A DNA stretch of 64,000 nt from Aliiroseovarius halocynthiae (GTDB lineage: Bacteria > Pseudomonadota > Alphaproteobacteria > Rhodobacterales > Rhodobacteraceae): positions 950,437 through 1,014,436 of the forward strand of contig NZ_ML660019.1 of NCBI RefSeq assembly GCF_007004645.1. The letters run 5' to 3'. A program made the translations under genes and the position numbers. The notes under the pieces are model-generated. The model was not told where the DNA came from and did no database searches. It saw nothing but the letters and a program-made list of their open reading frames with translations. Below are positions 53,756 to 62,898 of the stretch, piece by piece; positions within the stretch are counted from its first letter, which is position 1; each line of letters begins with the position of its first letter.

Positions 53756-53879
53756 TTTAAAACAAACCCTTGCTGGATGACGTGCGTGTCCGGTGACAAG
53801 CGGGCCGCTTTTCCCCGTTTACGCTTACGTCAACTGATCCAATATGTTGCCCACTAGGGGAAACACATTGGGGAATGTG

Positions 53880-54122
53880 ATGATGTCAAATTTGGGCAAA
53901 CCGACGTTGCGCAAGAAGCTTAGCTATCGCATGGCACTGCCGACCTGGCGCGTCTTTGGTGTCCAGCGGCATAAGCGCGTTGAGGACGAAACGATCTCGC
54001 GTGAAGAGATTGAGGGGATCTTCGAAGATGAATTGCGCCGAAAACGGCGTAGCAAGGGGCCGAAATCGCAGGCCCCCCAAAAGAGCCGTAACACAGCTGT
54101 TCCCCTCATCTTGAAAAACTGA
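53880..54122 (+). CDS. Small basic protein, function unknown
   Basis: 80 residues from ATG 53880 (or ATG 53883, better placed behind GGGGAA). Composition very basic, with RKKLSYRMALPTWRVFGVQRHKR and ISREEIEGIFEDELRRKRR. No domain recognised. Convergent with the RHH gene. Could be a spurious call. Confidence 0.45.
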   Translation: MMSNLGKPTLRKKLSYRMALPTWRVFGVQRHKRVEDETISREEIEGIFEDELRRKRRSKGPKSQAPQKSRNTAVPLILKN

Positions 54123-54133
54123 CAACAACCCGG

Positions 54134-54361
54134 TCAACTTTTGGCGTGCGTTTTGGTGTATTCCAATACATAGACGCGAATGGCCGACGCCAGCCCACGA
54201 TCCACCCCGCGCGCGTTATCAATCTCGGCAGCTAAGGCATTTAGGGGCATTCCCCGGGCGGCTGCGATCTCTTGAAACGCTTTCCAGAACTCGGGCTCCA
54301 AGGACACGGAAGTGCGGTGTCCATGCAGGGTGAGTGAGTGTTTTTGCGGACGATGTGTCAA
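54134..54361 (-). CDS. Ribbon-helix-helix domain protein
   Basis: 75 residues with a single RHH fold: beta strand HSLTLHGHRTSVSLEPEFW, helices AFQEIAAARGMPLNALAAEI and ASAIRVYVLEY. Small DNA-binding regulator, seen near fumC in roseobacters. The start is a TTG overlapping the stop of the membrane-protein gene (TTGA), so it is translated from the fumC operon message. Confidence 0.82.
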   Translation of the reverse strand: MTHRPQKHSLTLHGHRTSVSLEPEFWKAFQEIAAARGMPLNALAAEIDNARGVDRGLASAIRVYVLEYTKTHAKS

Positions 54362-54855
54362 AGTAGGGATTCCCTGAATATGAACCAGTTCTTGCGGTCA
54401 ACCGTTTGGGTGCAGGACCCCTTTTCGGTCCATTGTGGCAGAGATGGCCAGCTCCAATTTCCAATGTATCCGTGTGTTCGATGGGTAAGAGAGACTGCAA
54501 GGATGAAAACCGAAACGACGATCGGGGGCAAGCTCGCAGCGGTTAGGATCGTTATTGTTGCTCTTTTACTAAGTCCAAGCCGGTTGACGAACCACAAGAG
54601 CACAAAACAGATAGGAACACCAAAAATGACCGCGTTCAGGAATAGCGGAGGGTAGTAGATATAGTTGTTGGTCCAACCTCTGGGATTGTGACTTTCTAGG
54701 AAGTTCCAGAAATTCCCGTAGGATTTATAGTAGGGGATTTTTGCGTCCGGCACTTCGCAATGGATGGACACCGAAGCAAACAGAAAGTTCAAACAGATCC
54801 CAGTAGCGAGAGCCGTGATCATGAAGGTGATGATGCCGATCGAACGGCGCCCCAT
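54358..54855 (-). CDS. Unknown membrane protein inserted in the fumC operon
   Basis: 165 residues with three hydrophobic segments (IGIITFMITALATGICLNFL, FLNAVIFGVPICFVLLWFV, SLPPIVVSVFILAVSL), Tyr/Trp-rich loops between. AT-richer than its neighbours, no recognised family. Starts on the DUF4169 stop (TGATG) and its stop overlaps the RHH start, so it is well coupled into the operon even though this gene is not part of the usual set. Confidence 0.65.
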   Translation of the reverse strand: MGRRSIGIITFMITALATGICLNFLFASVSIHCEVPDAKIPYYKSYGNFWNFLESHNPRGWTNNYIYYPPLFLNAVIFGVPICFVLLWFVNRLGLSKRATITILTAASLPPIVVSVFILAVSLTHRTHGYIGNWSWPSLPQWTEKGSCTQTVDRKNWFIFRESLL

Positions 54856-55034
54856 CAATCTCGATCCTGTTTATGGCCGTCGAACAGGCGCTTTACGCGC
54901 GCCGCGTCGGACTTTTCTGCGTCTTTCTGGGCCTTGGTCCGCCCAAATGTCACGGCATTATTGTCTGCGCGGGCCTTCTTTTCGGCCCGCGCTTTGCCTT
55001 TTCGATACCGGTTCAGGTTGACCGGCTTTTCCAT
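54855..55034 (-). CDS. DUF4169 family protein
   Basis: 59-residue basic protein starting EKPVNLNRYRKGKARAEKKA, with ADNNAVTFGRTKAQK. This is the complete DUF4169 pattern, unknown function, found directly behind fumC in roseobacters. Starts one base into the fumC stop (TGATG) and ends one base into the next start, so translation is coupled. Confidence 0.88.
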   Translation of the reverse strand: MEKPVNLNRYRKGKARAEKKARADNNAVTFGRTKAQKDAEKSDAARVKRLFDGHKQDRD

Positions 55035-56428
55035 CAGGCTTTCGGGCCGATCATCTGTTCTGGACGGACCACAGCGTCGAAGGTCTCTTCATCCACGAAG
55101 CCAAGGGCGATGGCCTCTTCCTTCAGGGTGGTGCCATTCTTGTGCGCGGTCTTGGCCACTTTGGTTGCGTTGTCATAGCCGATGGTGGGGGCAAGTGCTG
55201 TGACCAGCATCAGGCTTTCCTTCATCAGCTTGTCGATGCGCGGCTCGTTGGCTTTGATGCCGTTCAGCATACGCTCGGTGAAGCTGTCGGTGGCGTCGCC
55301 CAGAAGCTGGATCGACTGCAGAAGGTTATAGCTCATCATCGGGTTATAGACGTTGAGTTCAAAGTGGCCTTGCGACCCGGCGAAGGTCATCGCAGCATTG
55401 TTGCCCATGACGTGGGCAGCGACCTGAGTCAGCGCCTCGGCCTGCGTCGGGTTCACTTTGCCCGGCATGATCGACGAACCGGGTTCGTTTTCCGGCAGTA
55501 TTAGCTCGCCCAGACCCGAGCGTGGGCCGGAGCCCAAGAAACGGATGTCATTGGCGATCTTGTAGCAGCTGCCAGCAACGGTTGCCAAAGCACCTGACAT
55601 GAAGACCATGGCGTCATGGGCTGACAGGGCTTCGAACTTGTTGGGGGCGGTGACGAAAGGCAGGTCGGTAATGCGTGCCATATTGGCAGCGACTTCTTCG
55701 CCCCAGCCTATTTTGGTGTTCAGGCCAGTGCCAACAGCTGTACCGCCTTGGGCCAGTTCATAGATGCCGGGTAGGGTGGATTTCACGCGGGCGATGCCCT
55801 GACGGATCATGTGGGCGTAACCCGAGAACTCCTGACCCAATGTCAAAGGCGTCGCGTCCTGCGTATGCGTACGGCCGATCTTGATGATGTCTTTGAATTC
55901 TTCTTCCTTGGCCTCAAGACCTTTCAGGAGCTTCTCCAGACCGGGCAGCAGCACGTCACGGACCGACATGGCGGTGGCGATGTGCATAGCAGTCGGGAAA
56001 GTGTCGTTCGACGACTGACCCATGTTGCAGTGATCGTTCGGGTGCACCGGATCTTTCGATCCGATGACGCCGCCCATAATTTCAATCGCGCGGTTGGCGA
56101 TGACCTCGTTGGCGTTCATGTTCGACTGGGTGCCCGAACCGGTCTGCCAGACCACCAGCGGGAAGTTGTCGTCGAACTTGCCGGCAACCACTTCACTGGC
56201 GGCTTGAATGACCGCATCCGCGATGTCAGCGTTCATCGCGCCCGAGGCTTTGTTGGCTTCGGCACAGGCTTGCTTGATCACGCCAAGCGCGCGCACGATG
56301 GCGACGGGCTGTTTTTCCCAACCGATGGGGAAGTTCATGATCGAACGCTGCGTCTGAGCGCCCCAATACTTGTCGGAAGGAACCTCGAGCGGGCCAAAGC
56401 TGTCGGATTCGGTGCGGGTCTGGGTCAT
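55034..56428 (-). CDS. fumC: Fumarate hydratase, class II
   Basis: Converts fumarate to malate in the TCA cycle, iron-independent, 464 residues. Signature [20 protein letters not shown], plus [14 protein letters not shown] and [16 protein letters not shown]. First gene of a coupled minus-strand run fumC - DUF4169 - membrane protein - RHH. Confidence 0.97.
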   Translation of the reverse strand: MTQTRTESDSFGPLEVPSDKYWGAQTQRSIMNFPIGWEKQPVAIVRALGVIKQACAEANKASGAMNADIADAVIQAASEVVAGKFDDNFPLVVWQTGSGTQSNMNANEVIANRAIEIMGGVIGSKDPVHPNDHCNMGQSSNDTFPTAMHIATAMSVRDVLLPGLEKLLKGLEAKEEEFKDIIKIGRTHTQDATPLTLGQEFSGYAHMIRQGIARVKSTLPGIYELAQGGTAVGTGLNTKIGWGEEVAANMARITDLPFVTAPNKFEALSAHDAMVFMSGALATVAGSCYKIANDIRFLGSGPRSGLGELILPENEPGSSIMPGKVNPTQAEALTQVAAHVMGNNAAMTFAGSQGHFELNVYNPMMSYNLLQSIQLLGDATDSFTERMLNGIKANEPRIDKLMKESLMLVTALAPTIGYDNATKVAKTAHKNGTTLKEEAIALGFVDEETFDAVVRPEQMIGPKA

Positions 56429-56543
56429 GTCTTTGCGCCTTTGTCAAAAATACCGCGTTCTTCATAGCGGAACGGGCGCAAAGTTCAATCGTGTATACCG
56501 TGGGATACCGCTAACGTTGGCGGTATCCCAAGCGTATTTTTGC

Positions 56544-57101
56544 TTAATGGGTCTGGCGGCGGAACTCGTAGACGCGTGCGGGGGGCAGGTTGTTCCACAC
56601 GACACCGCGATGGTGGGCGAAGATCCCCAGCTCAATCTGCATCTCCTCTGAGATCGGGCTGTTGGGCGCATAAGTGATTTGCGTAAAGAACCCAGTGGGG
56701 GACATGACATCGAAGGCGCGCCCCACAACTTCGCGTTGGATCTGGGGGCGGGCAAGAACGGGAACGCCCGAAATGACTGCGCCGATGTCACGTAGCCCAA
56801 GATCCCGGATGTCCTGTGCCGGACGGTTCAGGACGGTGACGCCCGGAAAATCCCGTGCCAAGGCTTTGCAGAATTCCGGGTTGGTTTCCAGCAATGTCAG
56901 GCGTTCGGGGGCGACGCCTCGTTTCAGAATGGCGCGGGTGAAGCTGCCTGTGCCCGGCCCAATTTCCACCACTGGGCCGGTCGAGTTTTCCAAGCCCTCG
57001 GTCATCTTACGTGCGACTGCGGCCGACGAGGGTGCTATTGCCACCACCTGCGTCGGGCGACGCAGCATTTGACCAAGAAAAAGAGAGATATTTGCCGCCA
57101 T
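56544..57101 (-). CDS. SAM-dependent methyltransferase, PmtA/rRNA-dimethylase-like
   Basis: 185 residues. Motif I VVEIGPGTGSFTRA, post-I acidic LLETNPEF, and motif NRPAQDIRDLG. The short length and SGVPVLARP segment resemble phospholipid N-methyltransferases (PmtA) that make phosphatidylcholine, but rRNA dimethylases share the fold. GGAGG is 5 bases before the ATG at 57101. Confidence 0.8.
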   Translation of the reverse strand: MAANISLFLGQMLRRPTQVVAIAPSSAAVARKMTEGLENSTGPVVEIGPGTGSFTRAILKRGVAPERLTLLETNPEFCKALARDFPGVTVLNRPAQDIRDLGLRDIGAVISGVPVLARPQIQREVVGRAFDVMSPTGFFTQITYAPNSPISEEMQIELGIFAHHRGVVWNNLPPARVYEFRRQTH

Positions 57102-57179
57102 CACAGCCTCCGAAGCTTACATTTTGCCCAGTCTGTCGGGGGAATGTAACGGCTGTGTGGCGCGCGGACGGAAACCGCA

Positions 57180-57701
57180 CTATTTGCGGAAGCTGTCCAG
57201 ACTGACGATCTCGGCGTCTTGGTGCTGTTCCTCAACATCCTCGGCAAATCCGGCCTCAGTGTCATCATGCTCGGGGTCAGTCACCGGCTGTTCTTCTTCA
57301 GCCAAAAGGTCCTCATCCCCAGCCACATGCAGATCAGGGTGGTGCTCTTCCTGAAGTTCAAACCGCAGGCCGAATTCGACCGAGGGATCCACAAAAGTGC
57401 GAATCGCGTCGTAGGGCACATAAAGCGTTTCTGGAACGTCACCGAAATTCAGGGTGACCGAAAAGCCGTCGTCCCGCACGTCCAGATTTTCGAACCAATG
57501 TTGCAACACGATGGTCATGTCGTCGGGAAACCGGTCATGCATCCAATCGGCGATTTCGACATCTTCATGATGCGTGTCGAAATTGATGAAGAAATGATGC
57601 TCGCCCGGTAATCCATTTAGGGACACGTCATCCAGAACCTTTTGGATCAGACTGCGCATGGCGTCATGCATCAGATTGCCATAATCGATCTGGTCGGACA
57701 T
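57180..57701 (-). CDS. sspB: ClpXP adaptor SspB, alphaproteobacterial type
   Basis: 173 residues: the SspB-alpha core (MHDAMRSLIQKVLDDV, EHHFFINFDT, MTIVLQHWFENL, VTLNFGDVPETLYVPYDAI) and a long acidic linker ending in DAEIVSLDSFRK, the ClpX-docking tail. It delivers ssrA-tagged proteins to ClpXP. The tmRNA gene itself lies 2.3 kb away in this window. Confidence 0.93.
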   Translation of the reverse strand: MSDQIDYGNLMHDAMRSLIQKVLDDVSLNGLPGEHHFFINFDTHHEDVEIADWMHDRFPDDMTIVLQHWFENLDVRDDGFSVTLNFGDVPETLYVPYDAIRTFVDPSVEFGLRFELQEEHHPDLHVAGDEDLLAEEEQPVTDPEHDDTEAGFAEDVEEQHQDAEIVSLDSFRK

Positions 57702-57768
57702 GCGGGGATCCTCCTGCGCTTTGGGTCAGAATAGGGGGTGGATGCAGCGAAGGGAAGACGGGAAGTGA

Positions 57769-59019
57769 TTAGAAGATCAATAGATTGCCGGTTAATCCTG
57801 CCAGCGCCATACACATCAGCGTGAGCGGAAGCGACAGGCGCGTCAGCAACAGTGCGGATAATGCGCAAAGCCCGGCGGCCATCGGGTCTACGCTTGATAA
57901 GATAGGGCGTGCACCGGGCAGGCCGTCCCAGATGGGTTGGGTCTGGTCGAAAAAGACGTTCAGTGCGAACCACAGCATCAGATTGGCGATGACGCCCACG
58001 ATGGCAGCGGTAATGGCACGCAAGGCAGCATCTAGCCGGGGTTGGCTTGTCAGCCATTCTACATGGGGGGCTGCGGTGAAGATCCACAGGAAGCAGGGCA
58101 TGAAGGTGGTCCAAAGCGTCATCAGCCCTGCAGCGAAGGCCAAACCGACGCCTGCCAGGTTGTAGCCTGCCATGAAACCCACAAACTGTGTGACAAGGAT
58201 CAGGGGACCGGGCGTCGTCTCGGCCAACCCCAGCCCATCAACCATCTGTCCTGCGCTGATCCAGCCCTCGGCCTCGACCGCGGCTTGCGCCATATAGGCC
58301 AGCACTGCATAGGCGCCGCCAAAGCTGACCACGGCCAGTTGCGAGAAGAAAAGCCCCACATCCACAAGGAAATCTGCGCCCACCACAAATGCCAGAGCGA
58401 TAGGGGCGATCCAGAGCCCGCCCCAAAGGGCGATGGTGGACAGTGTGGTGCGGCTTTGTGGGGTAGGTGCTGGCACGGTGGTGCTTGAAGAGACAGGGCG
58501 CAAAGCGCCAAACAGCGCTGCCATGGCAATGACCAGTGGGAAGGGCAGGCCGAACAGGTAAAGCGCCACGAAGGCCATCAAAGCGATGATCCAATGCAAC
58601 GGGCGCTTCAGGGTCTTTCGCCCCAACCGCCACAGGGCTTGCAGGACCACCACAACAACGGTGGCCTTGATCCCAAGGAAAAGAGCCTCGACCGCTGGGA
58701 TGTTGCCCCAGTTCGCATAGGCTAGAACCAGCGCAAACATGACGGCAGCTCCGGGCAGGACGAACAGCAGTCCGGCGATCAACCCGCCCAACGTGCCACG
58801 CAACCGCCAGCCCGCATAGGTGCACAGCTGCATGGCTTCCGGGCCGGGCAAGAGCATGCAAAAGGACAGGGCGCGCAGGAACTGATCCTCGTTCAGCCAC
58901 GGGCGTTCTTCCACCAACTCTTTATGCATGACCGCAATCTGCGCCGCAGGTCCGCCAAAGGACATCAGGCCAATGCGGGTGAAAATGCGGGTCAGCTCCG
59001 CCAAGCTGGGAGGTGTCAT
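57769..59019 (-). CDS. chrA: Chromate transporter ChrA
   Basis: Inner-membrane chromate efflux protein of 416 residues with two homologous halves of about six TM helices. Each half begins with the family pattern: FTRIGLMSFGGPAAQI in half 1 and FFSQLAVVSFGGAYAVL in half 2, and LLPGPEAMQLCTYAG occurs in half 1. Start overlaps the ChrB-like stop (ATGA). Confidence 0.94.
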   Translation of the reverse strand: MTPPSLAELTRIFTRIGLMSFGGPAAQIAVMHKELVEERPWLNEDQFLRALSFCMLLPGPEAMQLCTYAGWRLRGTLGGLIAGLLFVLPGAAVMFALVLAYANWGNIPAVEALFLGIKATVVVVVLQALWRLGRKTLKRPLHWIIALMAFVALYLFGLPFPLVIAMAALFGALRPVSSSTTVPAPTPQSRTTLSTIALWGGLWIAPIALAFVVGADFLVDVGLFFSQLAVVSFGGAYAVLAYMAQAAVEAEGWISAGQMVDGLGLAETTPGPLILVTQFVGFMAGYNLAGVGLAFAAGLMTLWTTFMPCFLWIFTAAPHVEWLTSQPRLDAALRAITAAIVGVIANLMLWFALNVFFDQTQPIWDGLPGARPILSSVDPMAAGLCALSALLLTRLSLPLTLMCMALAGLTGNLLIF

Positions 59020-59831
59020 TTTGTCCCCCGGTTGTCGGGCCAGTCATGGGTTTCGTCCGCCCCGTCGCGCGCCCAGCGATAGAGCGCATCATAGAAGGGC
59101 ATCGCCGCGTCCAGCTGTTCGGTGTCGCTTTTATATTGCCGCGACAACCCGACCGAAAGCGCCAGCAGCCCTGCGGCCTCGGGCACCTCGGCAAGCCGGT
59201 TGGTGTCCGCCGCGCGCACGACATCCGCCAGACGGGACAGGGCGGGGGTAGCCAGCGCAAACTCCTCGATCATCGTGTCAAAGCTGCATCGTGGGCCGCG
59301 ATGGGACCAAAACGTGTCCTCGATATCGAACGGGGTGGCGTCATAGCGCGCGGCCACATCCACGACCTGCGCCGGCGGGACAAACAGGAACCGCGCGTCC
59401 GGGTCGACAAAGCGACGGATCAGCCACGGGCAGGCGATGCGGTCGATCTTGGGGCGGTGACGGGTGACCCAAAGCGTGGCGCCGCCCTGTTTGGCTGGGA
59501 TCGAGGCCGCAGGGATGCGCGGCAGTTTGGCGTCGCGCCATCCATAGTTGCCGCCTGCCAAAACCTCGGCTCGCAATCCGGCGTCTCGCAATATCGCGGC
59601 CGCTCCGTGGCTTAGCTTCCCGCCTTTCTGGCAAATCGTGACAACGGGGCGGTCCCCCAAGGAAGGCAGCAAGGTGCGGATATCAGTGTGTGGATGGCGG
59701 ACCGCGCCGGGGACCAGAAACGGGTCGGCGTCAAAGTTCTCGTCGATCGAGACATCTATTAAAACCGGCGCGTCGGGCGTGCCGATCAAGCGCATCAGCT
59801 GGGCGGGGGATATTTCTGCAAAAGCAGGCAT
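59016..59831 (-). CDS. chrB: Chromate resistance protein ChrB-like with rhodanese domain
   Basis: 271 residues: N-terminal rhodanese-like domain (VLIDVSIDEN, active Cys in VVTICQKGGKLSHGA) fused to a ChrB C-terminal domain (WVTRHRPKIDRIACPWLIRRFVD, FDIEDTFWSHRGPRCSFDTM). It is translated just before chrA with a 4-base overlap. Acts in chromate sensing or detoxification; regulatory and enzymatic roles have been proposed for this family. Confidence 0.9.
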   Translation of the reverse strand: MPAFAEISPAQLMRLIGTPDAPVLIDVSIDENFDADPFLVPGAVRHPHTDIRTLLPSLGDRPVVTICQKGGKLSHGAAAILRDAGLRAEVLAGGNYGWRDAKLPRIPAASIPAKQGGATLWVTRHRPKIDRIACPWLIRRFVDPDARFLFVPPAQVVDVAARYDATPFDIEDTFWSHRGPRCSFDTMIEEFALATPALSRLADVVRAADTNRLAEVPEAAGLLALSVGLSRQYKSDTEQLDAAMPFYDALYRWARDGADETHDWPDNRGTK

Positions 59832-59976
59832 GGCTGGGCATCCTTCAAACGGGCTTGGTGATGGATGCGAACCTTGAGCCTTGGCCTCACGGGGTGGTCA
59901 CGCGAACCCCATAGGCAGTTTGTGCCAGACCCAAGGGGCAGGGGTCAAGGTCTTGAGGTGCCTAAGAAATGGAAGT

Positions 59977-60290
59977 GCAGGTTTCTGTTGCCAGGTACCT
60001 GCGAACCCCGCCCAAGGCGGCTAGGCCAAGGGACTTAGTTTCGGCAACCCGAACTGCTTACGCAGCCAGAGCCATAGCCGGAGCTTTGTTGTCATTTGCA
60101 ACTAGCTTAAATGAACCGATAACGGTGGTATCTCACCGAAACAAAGCTAACCCCTTTAGACGTCCGTCGATCCTATTTCGTCCCCATGATCCCCAAATGA
60201 AGGATGTTTGGTGGAGACGCCGGGTACCGCCCCCGGGTCCGATCCGCTTATTACGAGCGCGTTTATGTCCATAGTCCCCGAGGGGACAGG
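59977..60290 (-). ncRNA. ssrA: tmRNA (ssrA), circularly permuted two-piece form
   Basis: On the minus strand the 3' acceptor piece (up to about 60290, ending in CCA at 60209) comes first, then a spacer, then the coding piece from GGGGACG (60185-60179). GGGGACG pairs with CGTCTCC to rebuild the acceptor stem, and the T arm is CCGGG-GGCGGTA-CCCGG. The tag frame 60099-60061 encodes ANDNKAPAMALAA followed by TAA. A hairpin GCAGGT/ACCTGC closes near 59977-60002. This split arrangement is typical of alphaproteobacteria. Rescues stalled ribosomes. Exact ends are estimated. Confidence 0.93.
60061..60099 (-). other. tmRNA tag reading frame
   Basis: Thirteen codons, ANDNKAPAMALAA, with the resume codon GCA at 60099 and stop TAA at 60060-60058. 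The last residues ALAA are a ClpX signal. Confidence 0.9.
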
Positions 60291-60513
60291 CAACATATAA
60301 ATATGGTGGATGTGCTTTGAAAGGGGAAAACGGAAAGTTTCGTGCCCTATGGTCTGATTTTTGCAATGGAAACTAGAATGGGCGAAGTCGCCCAAACCAA
60401 CATTAATCGTCCAACAAATGCTGATGGAGGGTCTGCTAAGAAGTGTTCATAGCAGTGTCTTTCCAAAGTTAGCTAAGTCTCTGAGGTTGGTGAAACGTTG
60501 ATGCAAGCCGCTA

Positions 60514-61227
60514 TCAATCTCTGCCCAGATCCGCAGTCAGCCGATAGTGCCCCGTTATTGGGAAAGCGAACAAAATATCGTCTTCGTGTGTGCCGGCTCC
60601 AATATTGTGGATCACCAGAGGATGCGTGCCCGCGCGGTTCATGCGGTCCGACAGGATGCCAATGTGCGGCAGGGTGCCGCTGACGGTCCAGGTGACCAAA
60701 TCTCCGGGCTGATAATCGGCAGGGTTTTGCGTCACGGCCATATCCATGCCCTTGCGCTGAAAGAAGCGCTGTTGATTTGGAACGCGGCGGTGATCGATAT
60801 TCTTATCGGGACGGGTAAGTCCCCAGTTCTTGGGGTAGGCGTTGAAATTGCGGGCCATGTCTTCATGCACGGTCTTTTGCAAATCGACCCCGTGGGCGTC
60901 ACGCAAGGCGCGTACAATGACATCGGTGCAAACCCCGGTTTGGCGGTCGACGTCTCCGTTAGGATAGGCAAGTCGCACATAGGCCCCGCTATAGCGCGTG
61001 GTTACGCCAATCTGGCTGCGCGCGGCGGTGATCAGGGCTTGGGACCATTCAGATATGGGGCGCGATTGGGTAACGGAATCAGGCCCACTGCTGTTAGGTG
61101 CAGGTGGGTTGGCCGACGTTGCGGTGTAGAGAAACCCACGCACCACCAGCTTGTGCTGATGTGGCAGGGCGGCCCAGCCGATAACAGGCAAAGCAATTAG
61201 TGTGAGGGGAAGAAGCAGTTTTCTCAT
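60514..61227 (-). CDS. DUF1287 family exported protein
   Basis: 237 residues with a signal peptide (MRKLLLPLTLIALPVIGWAA) and the DUF1287 domain: YPNGDVDRQTGVCTDVIVRALRD (Cys nucleophile region) and PHIGILSDR, HNIGAGTHEDDILFAF. The fold resembles NlpC/P60 cysteine peptidases; a cell-wall or peptide-cleaving role is likely but unproven. Located between ssrA and the GntR gene. Confidence 0.88.
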   Translation of the reverse strand: MRKLLLPLTLIALPVIGWAALPHQHKLVVRGFLYTATSANPPAPNSSGPDSVTQSRPISEWSQALITAARSQIGVTTRYSGAYVRLAYPNGDVDRQTGVCTDVIVRALRDAHGVDLQKTVHEDMARNFNAYPKNWGLTRPDKNIDHRRVPNQQRFFQRKGMDMAVTQNPADYQPGDLVTWTVSGTLPHIGILSDRMNRAGTHPLVIHNIGAGTHEDDILFAFPITGHYRLTADLGRD

Positions 61228-61269
61228 TGCCGCATCATGGGACCCTTTGTCCCCAATGGCGAGCCGCGC

Positions 61270-62016
61270 CTATTCAGATGGCGAGGTTTTGCCTGTCGCT
61301 GTCGCAGACAATCGAGAACGCCCCATCTCGATTGTATATTGCGCAAGCTTCTGCAGTGAAGCGTCGGTTTGCTCTGGTATTTGCGCCTCGATCGCGTCGG
61401 TGATTTCGGTATGCAGACCCACGATGCGCTCGCGATCCCGTTGCGTATAAGTGATCATGTTCATCAGGGGCTGCATCGCCTCGACCGCACCCGCCAGTTG
61501 ATAGGACAGCACTGGATTGCCCGCGCCATCCACCAATGCCCGGTGGAAGGCCACGTCTGAGGCGCAGAAGGCCTCGTCTGTCAGGCCGGGCTGGGATTGG
61601 CGGTGGATTTCGGCACGCATGGTCGCCAATTGGTCTGGTGTTCGGCGCTGGGCCGAGAGCGGCGCGCAAGAGCGTTCCAGCGCGTATCGCGCCTCGCAGG
61701 CAGTTTCAAAGTCCACGCTATTCATCGATAGGAGCAAGGTCGAGGTCGTGATCTGCTGGTCATAGGCATCTTCGAACGACATGCGGTTCACGAAGGCCCC
61801 ACCCGTGGCGCCGCGCTGGGTGCGGATCAGGTTCTGTGCGGCGAGCCGTTTCAGCGCCTCGCGCACGGTGGAGCGACCTACGTCAAATTTTTCGCACAGC
61901 TCCGCCTCGGACGGCAGGCGTTGATCGACGATCAGGTTGCCCTCGATAATGGCATCGCGGATGGCCTCGGCGATCTGTGCTGACAGGTCTTTATTCTCGT
62001 CCAGTTCTGTTTTCAC
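61270..62016 (-). CDS. GntR/FadR-family transcriptional regulator
   Basis: 248 residues: winged helix-turn-helix (RLPSEAELCEKFDVGRSTVREALKRLAAQNLI) and FCD ligand domain with metal-binding His (DVAFHRALVDGAGN, VGLHTEITDAI). Divergent to the DUF2182 gene, with palindromic operators between the two, so it probably controls that operon and itself. FCD ligands are usually carboxylic acids. Confidence 0.93.
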   Translation of the reverse strand: MKTELDENKDLSAQIAEAIRDAIIEGNLIVDQRLPSEAELCEKFDVGRSTVREALKRLAAQNLIRTQRGATGGAFVNRMSFEDAYDQQITTSTLLLSMNSVDFETACEARYALERSCAPLSAQRRTPDQLATMRAEIHRQSQPGLTDEAFCASDVAFHRALVDGAGNPVLSYQLAGAVEAMQPLMNMITYTQRDRERIVGLHTEITDAIEAQIPEQTDASLQKLAQYTIEMGRSRLSATATGKTSPSE

Positions 62017-62042
62017 GCCGCGTCACATCCCACAATTGTCGT

Positions 62043-62057
62043 AATTGTCTGACAATT
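62043..62057. promoter_or_regulatory. GntR operator palindrome 1
   Basis: AATTGTCTGACAATT, a perfect 15-base palindrome, matching the FadR-type TNGTNNNACNA pattern. Lies between the divergent GntR and DUF2182 genes. Further half-sites (ACAATTGTC, 62032-62040) stand beside it. Confidence 0.75.
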
Positions 62058-62073
62058 CATTTGCTCGATTTGC

Positions 62074-62087
62074 AATTGTCAGACATT
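62074..62087. promoter_or_regulatory. GntR operator palindrome 2
   Basis: AATTGTCAGACATT, a near-copy of palindrome 1 centred about 31 bases (three helical turns) further on. The spacing would allow cooperative binding by dimers on one helix face (inference). Confidence 0.7.
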
Positions 62088-62117
62088 ATCAATCCCGACT
62101 CGCAAGATGGGGGAAGC

Positions 62118-62897
62118 ATGTCCGTTTCGTCAAGGATAAGAACCATGGGTGCGCCGCATTGGCTGGCGCTGTTCGGGTTGATTCTTGTGGGGTGGGTGCT
62201 TCTGTATGCGATGGCGCTGCCACCCGACGCGCTGGAACTGTCGCGCATCTATGGTGCTGACTTCTGGCGCTCGCTCTGCGTGGTCGAGCCTGACAAGGCT
62301 GGGTTTATGGGGCTCTTTGCCATGTGGGCGGTGATGTCCGCCGCGATGATGGCCCCGACGGCCCTGCCGACCTTCGCCACCTATGACGACATGATCGCTT
62401 CGGGTGCCGGGTCTCAGCGCGGGTTTTTGGAACTGGTCGCGGGCTATCTGGTGATTTGGCTGGGCTTTGCAGCCATCGCGGCTGCCGGGCAGTTGGCACT
62501 GTTCCGCGCTGGGCTTCTGTCACCGCTGGGCCAAAGCATCTCGCCGTGGCTGACGGGCGGATTGCTGATCGGCGCAGGAGTGTATCAATTCTCGTCCCTG
62601 AAGGACCGCTGCCTGAGCCAATGCCGCCAGCCGATGACCTTCTTCATGCAATATTGGCGCGAGACCCGTTGGAACGCGGTCGCGCTGGGCCTGCGTTTGG
62701 GGGCGATTTGCCTTGGTTGCTGTTGGGCGCTGATGCTTTTGGGCTTCGTGGGCGGGGTGATGAACCTCGCCTTCATGGGGCTCGCCACTCTCATCATGAT
62801 TTTTGAAAAACTGCCGGATCTCGGCCGCTATCTGACCTGCCCCTTGGGCTGGGCGTTGATCGCGGGTGGGATCGTGGCGCTTGTCCAGGGAGGATAA
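62118..62897 (+). CDS. DUF2182 membrane protein
   Basis: 259 residues with about six TM segments; DUF2182 family, thought to be a metal-binding integral membrane protein. Conserved parts: FMGLFAMWAVMSAAMMAPTA and Met-rich MSAAMM, CRQPMTFFMQYWRE, LGLRLGAICLGCCWALM. GGGGGAAGC precedes the ATG at 62118. It starts one base after DUF1326's neighbour pattern (next gene begins two bases after its stop), so they form an operon. Confidence 0.88.
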   Translation: MSVSSRIRTMGAPHWLALFGLILVGWVLLYAMALPPDALELSRIYGADFWRSLCVVEPDKAGFMGLFAMWAVMSAAMMAPTALPTFATYDDMIASGAGSQRGFLELVAGYLVIWLGFAAIAAAGQLALFRAGLLSPLGQSISPWLTGGLLIGAGVYQFSSLKDRCLSQCRQPMTFFMQYWRETRWNAVALGLRLGAICLGCCWALMLLGFVGGVMNLAFMGLATLIMIFEKLPDLGRYLTCPLGWALIAGGIVALVQGG

Positions 62898-62898
62898 C

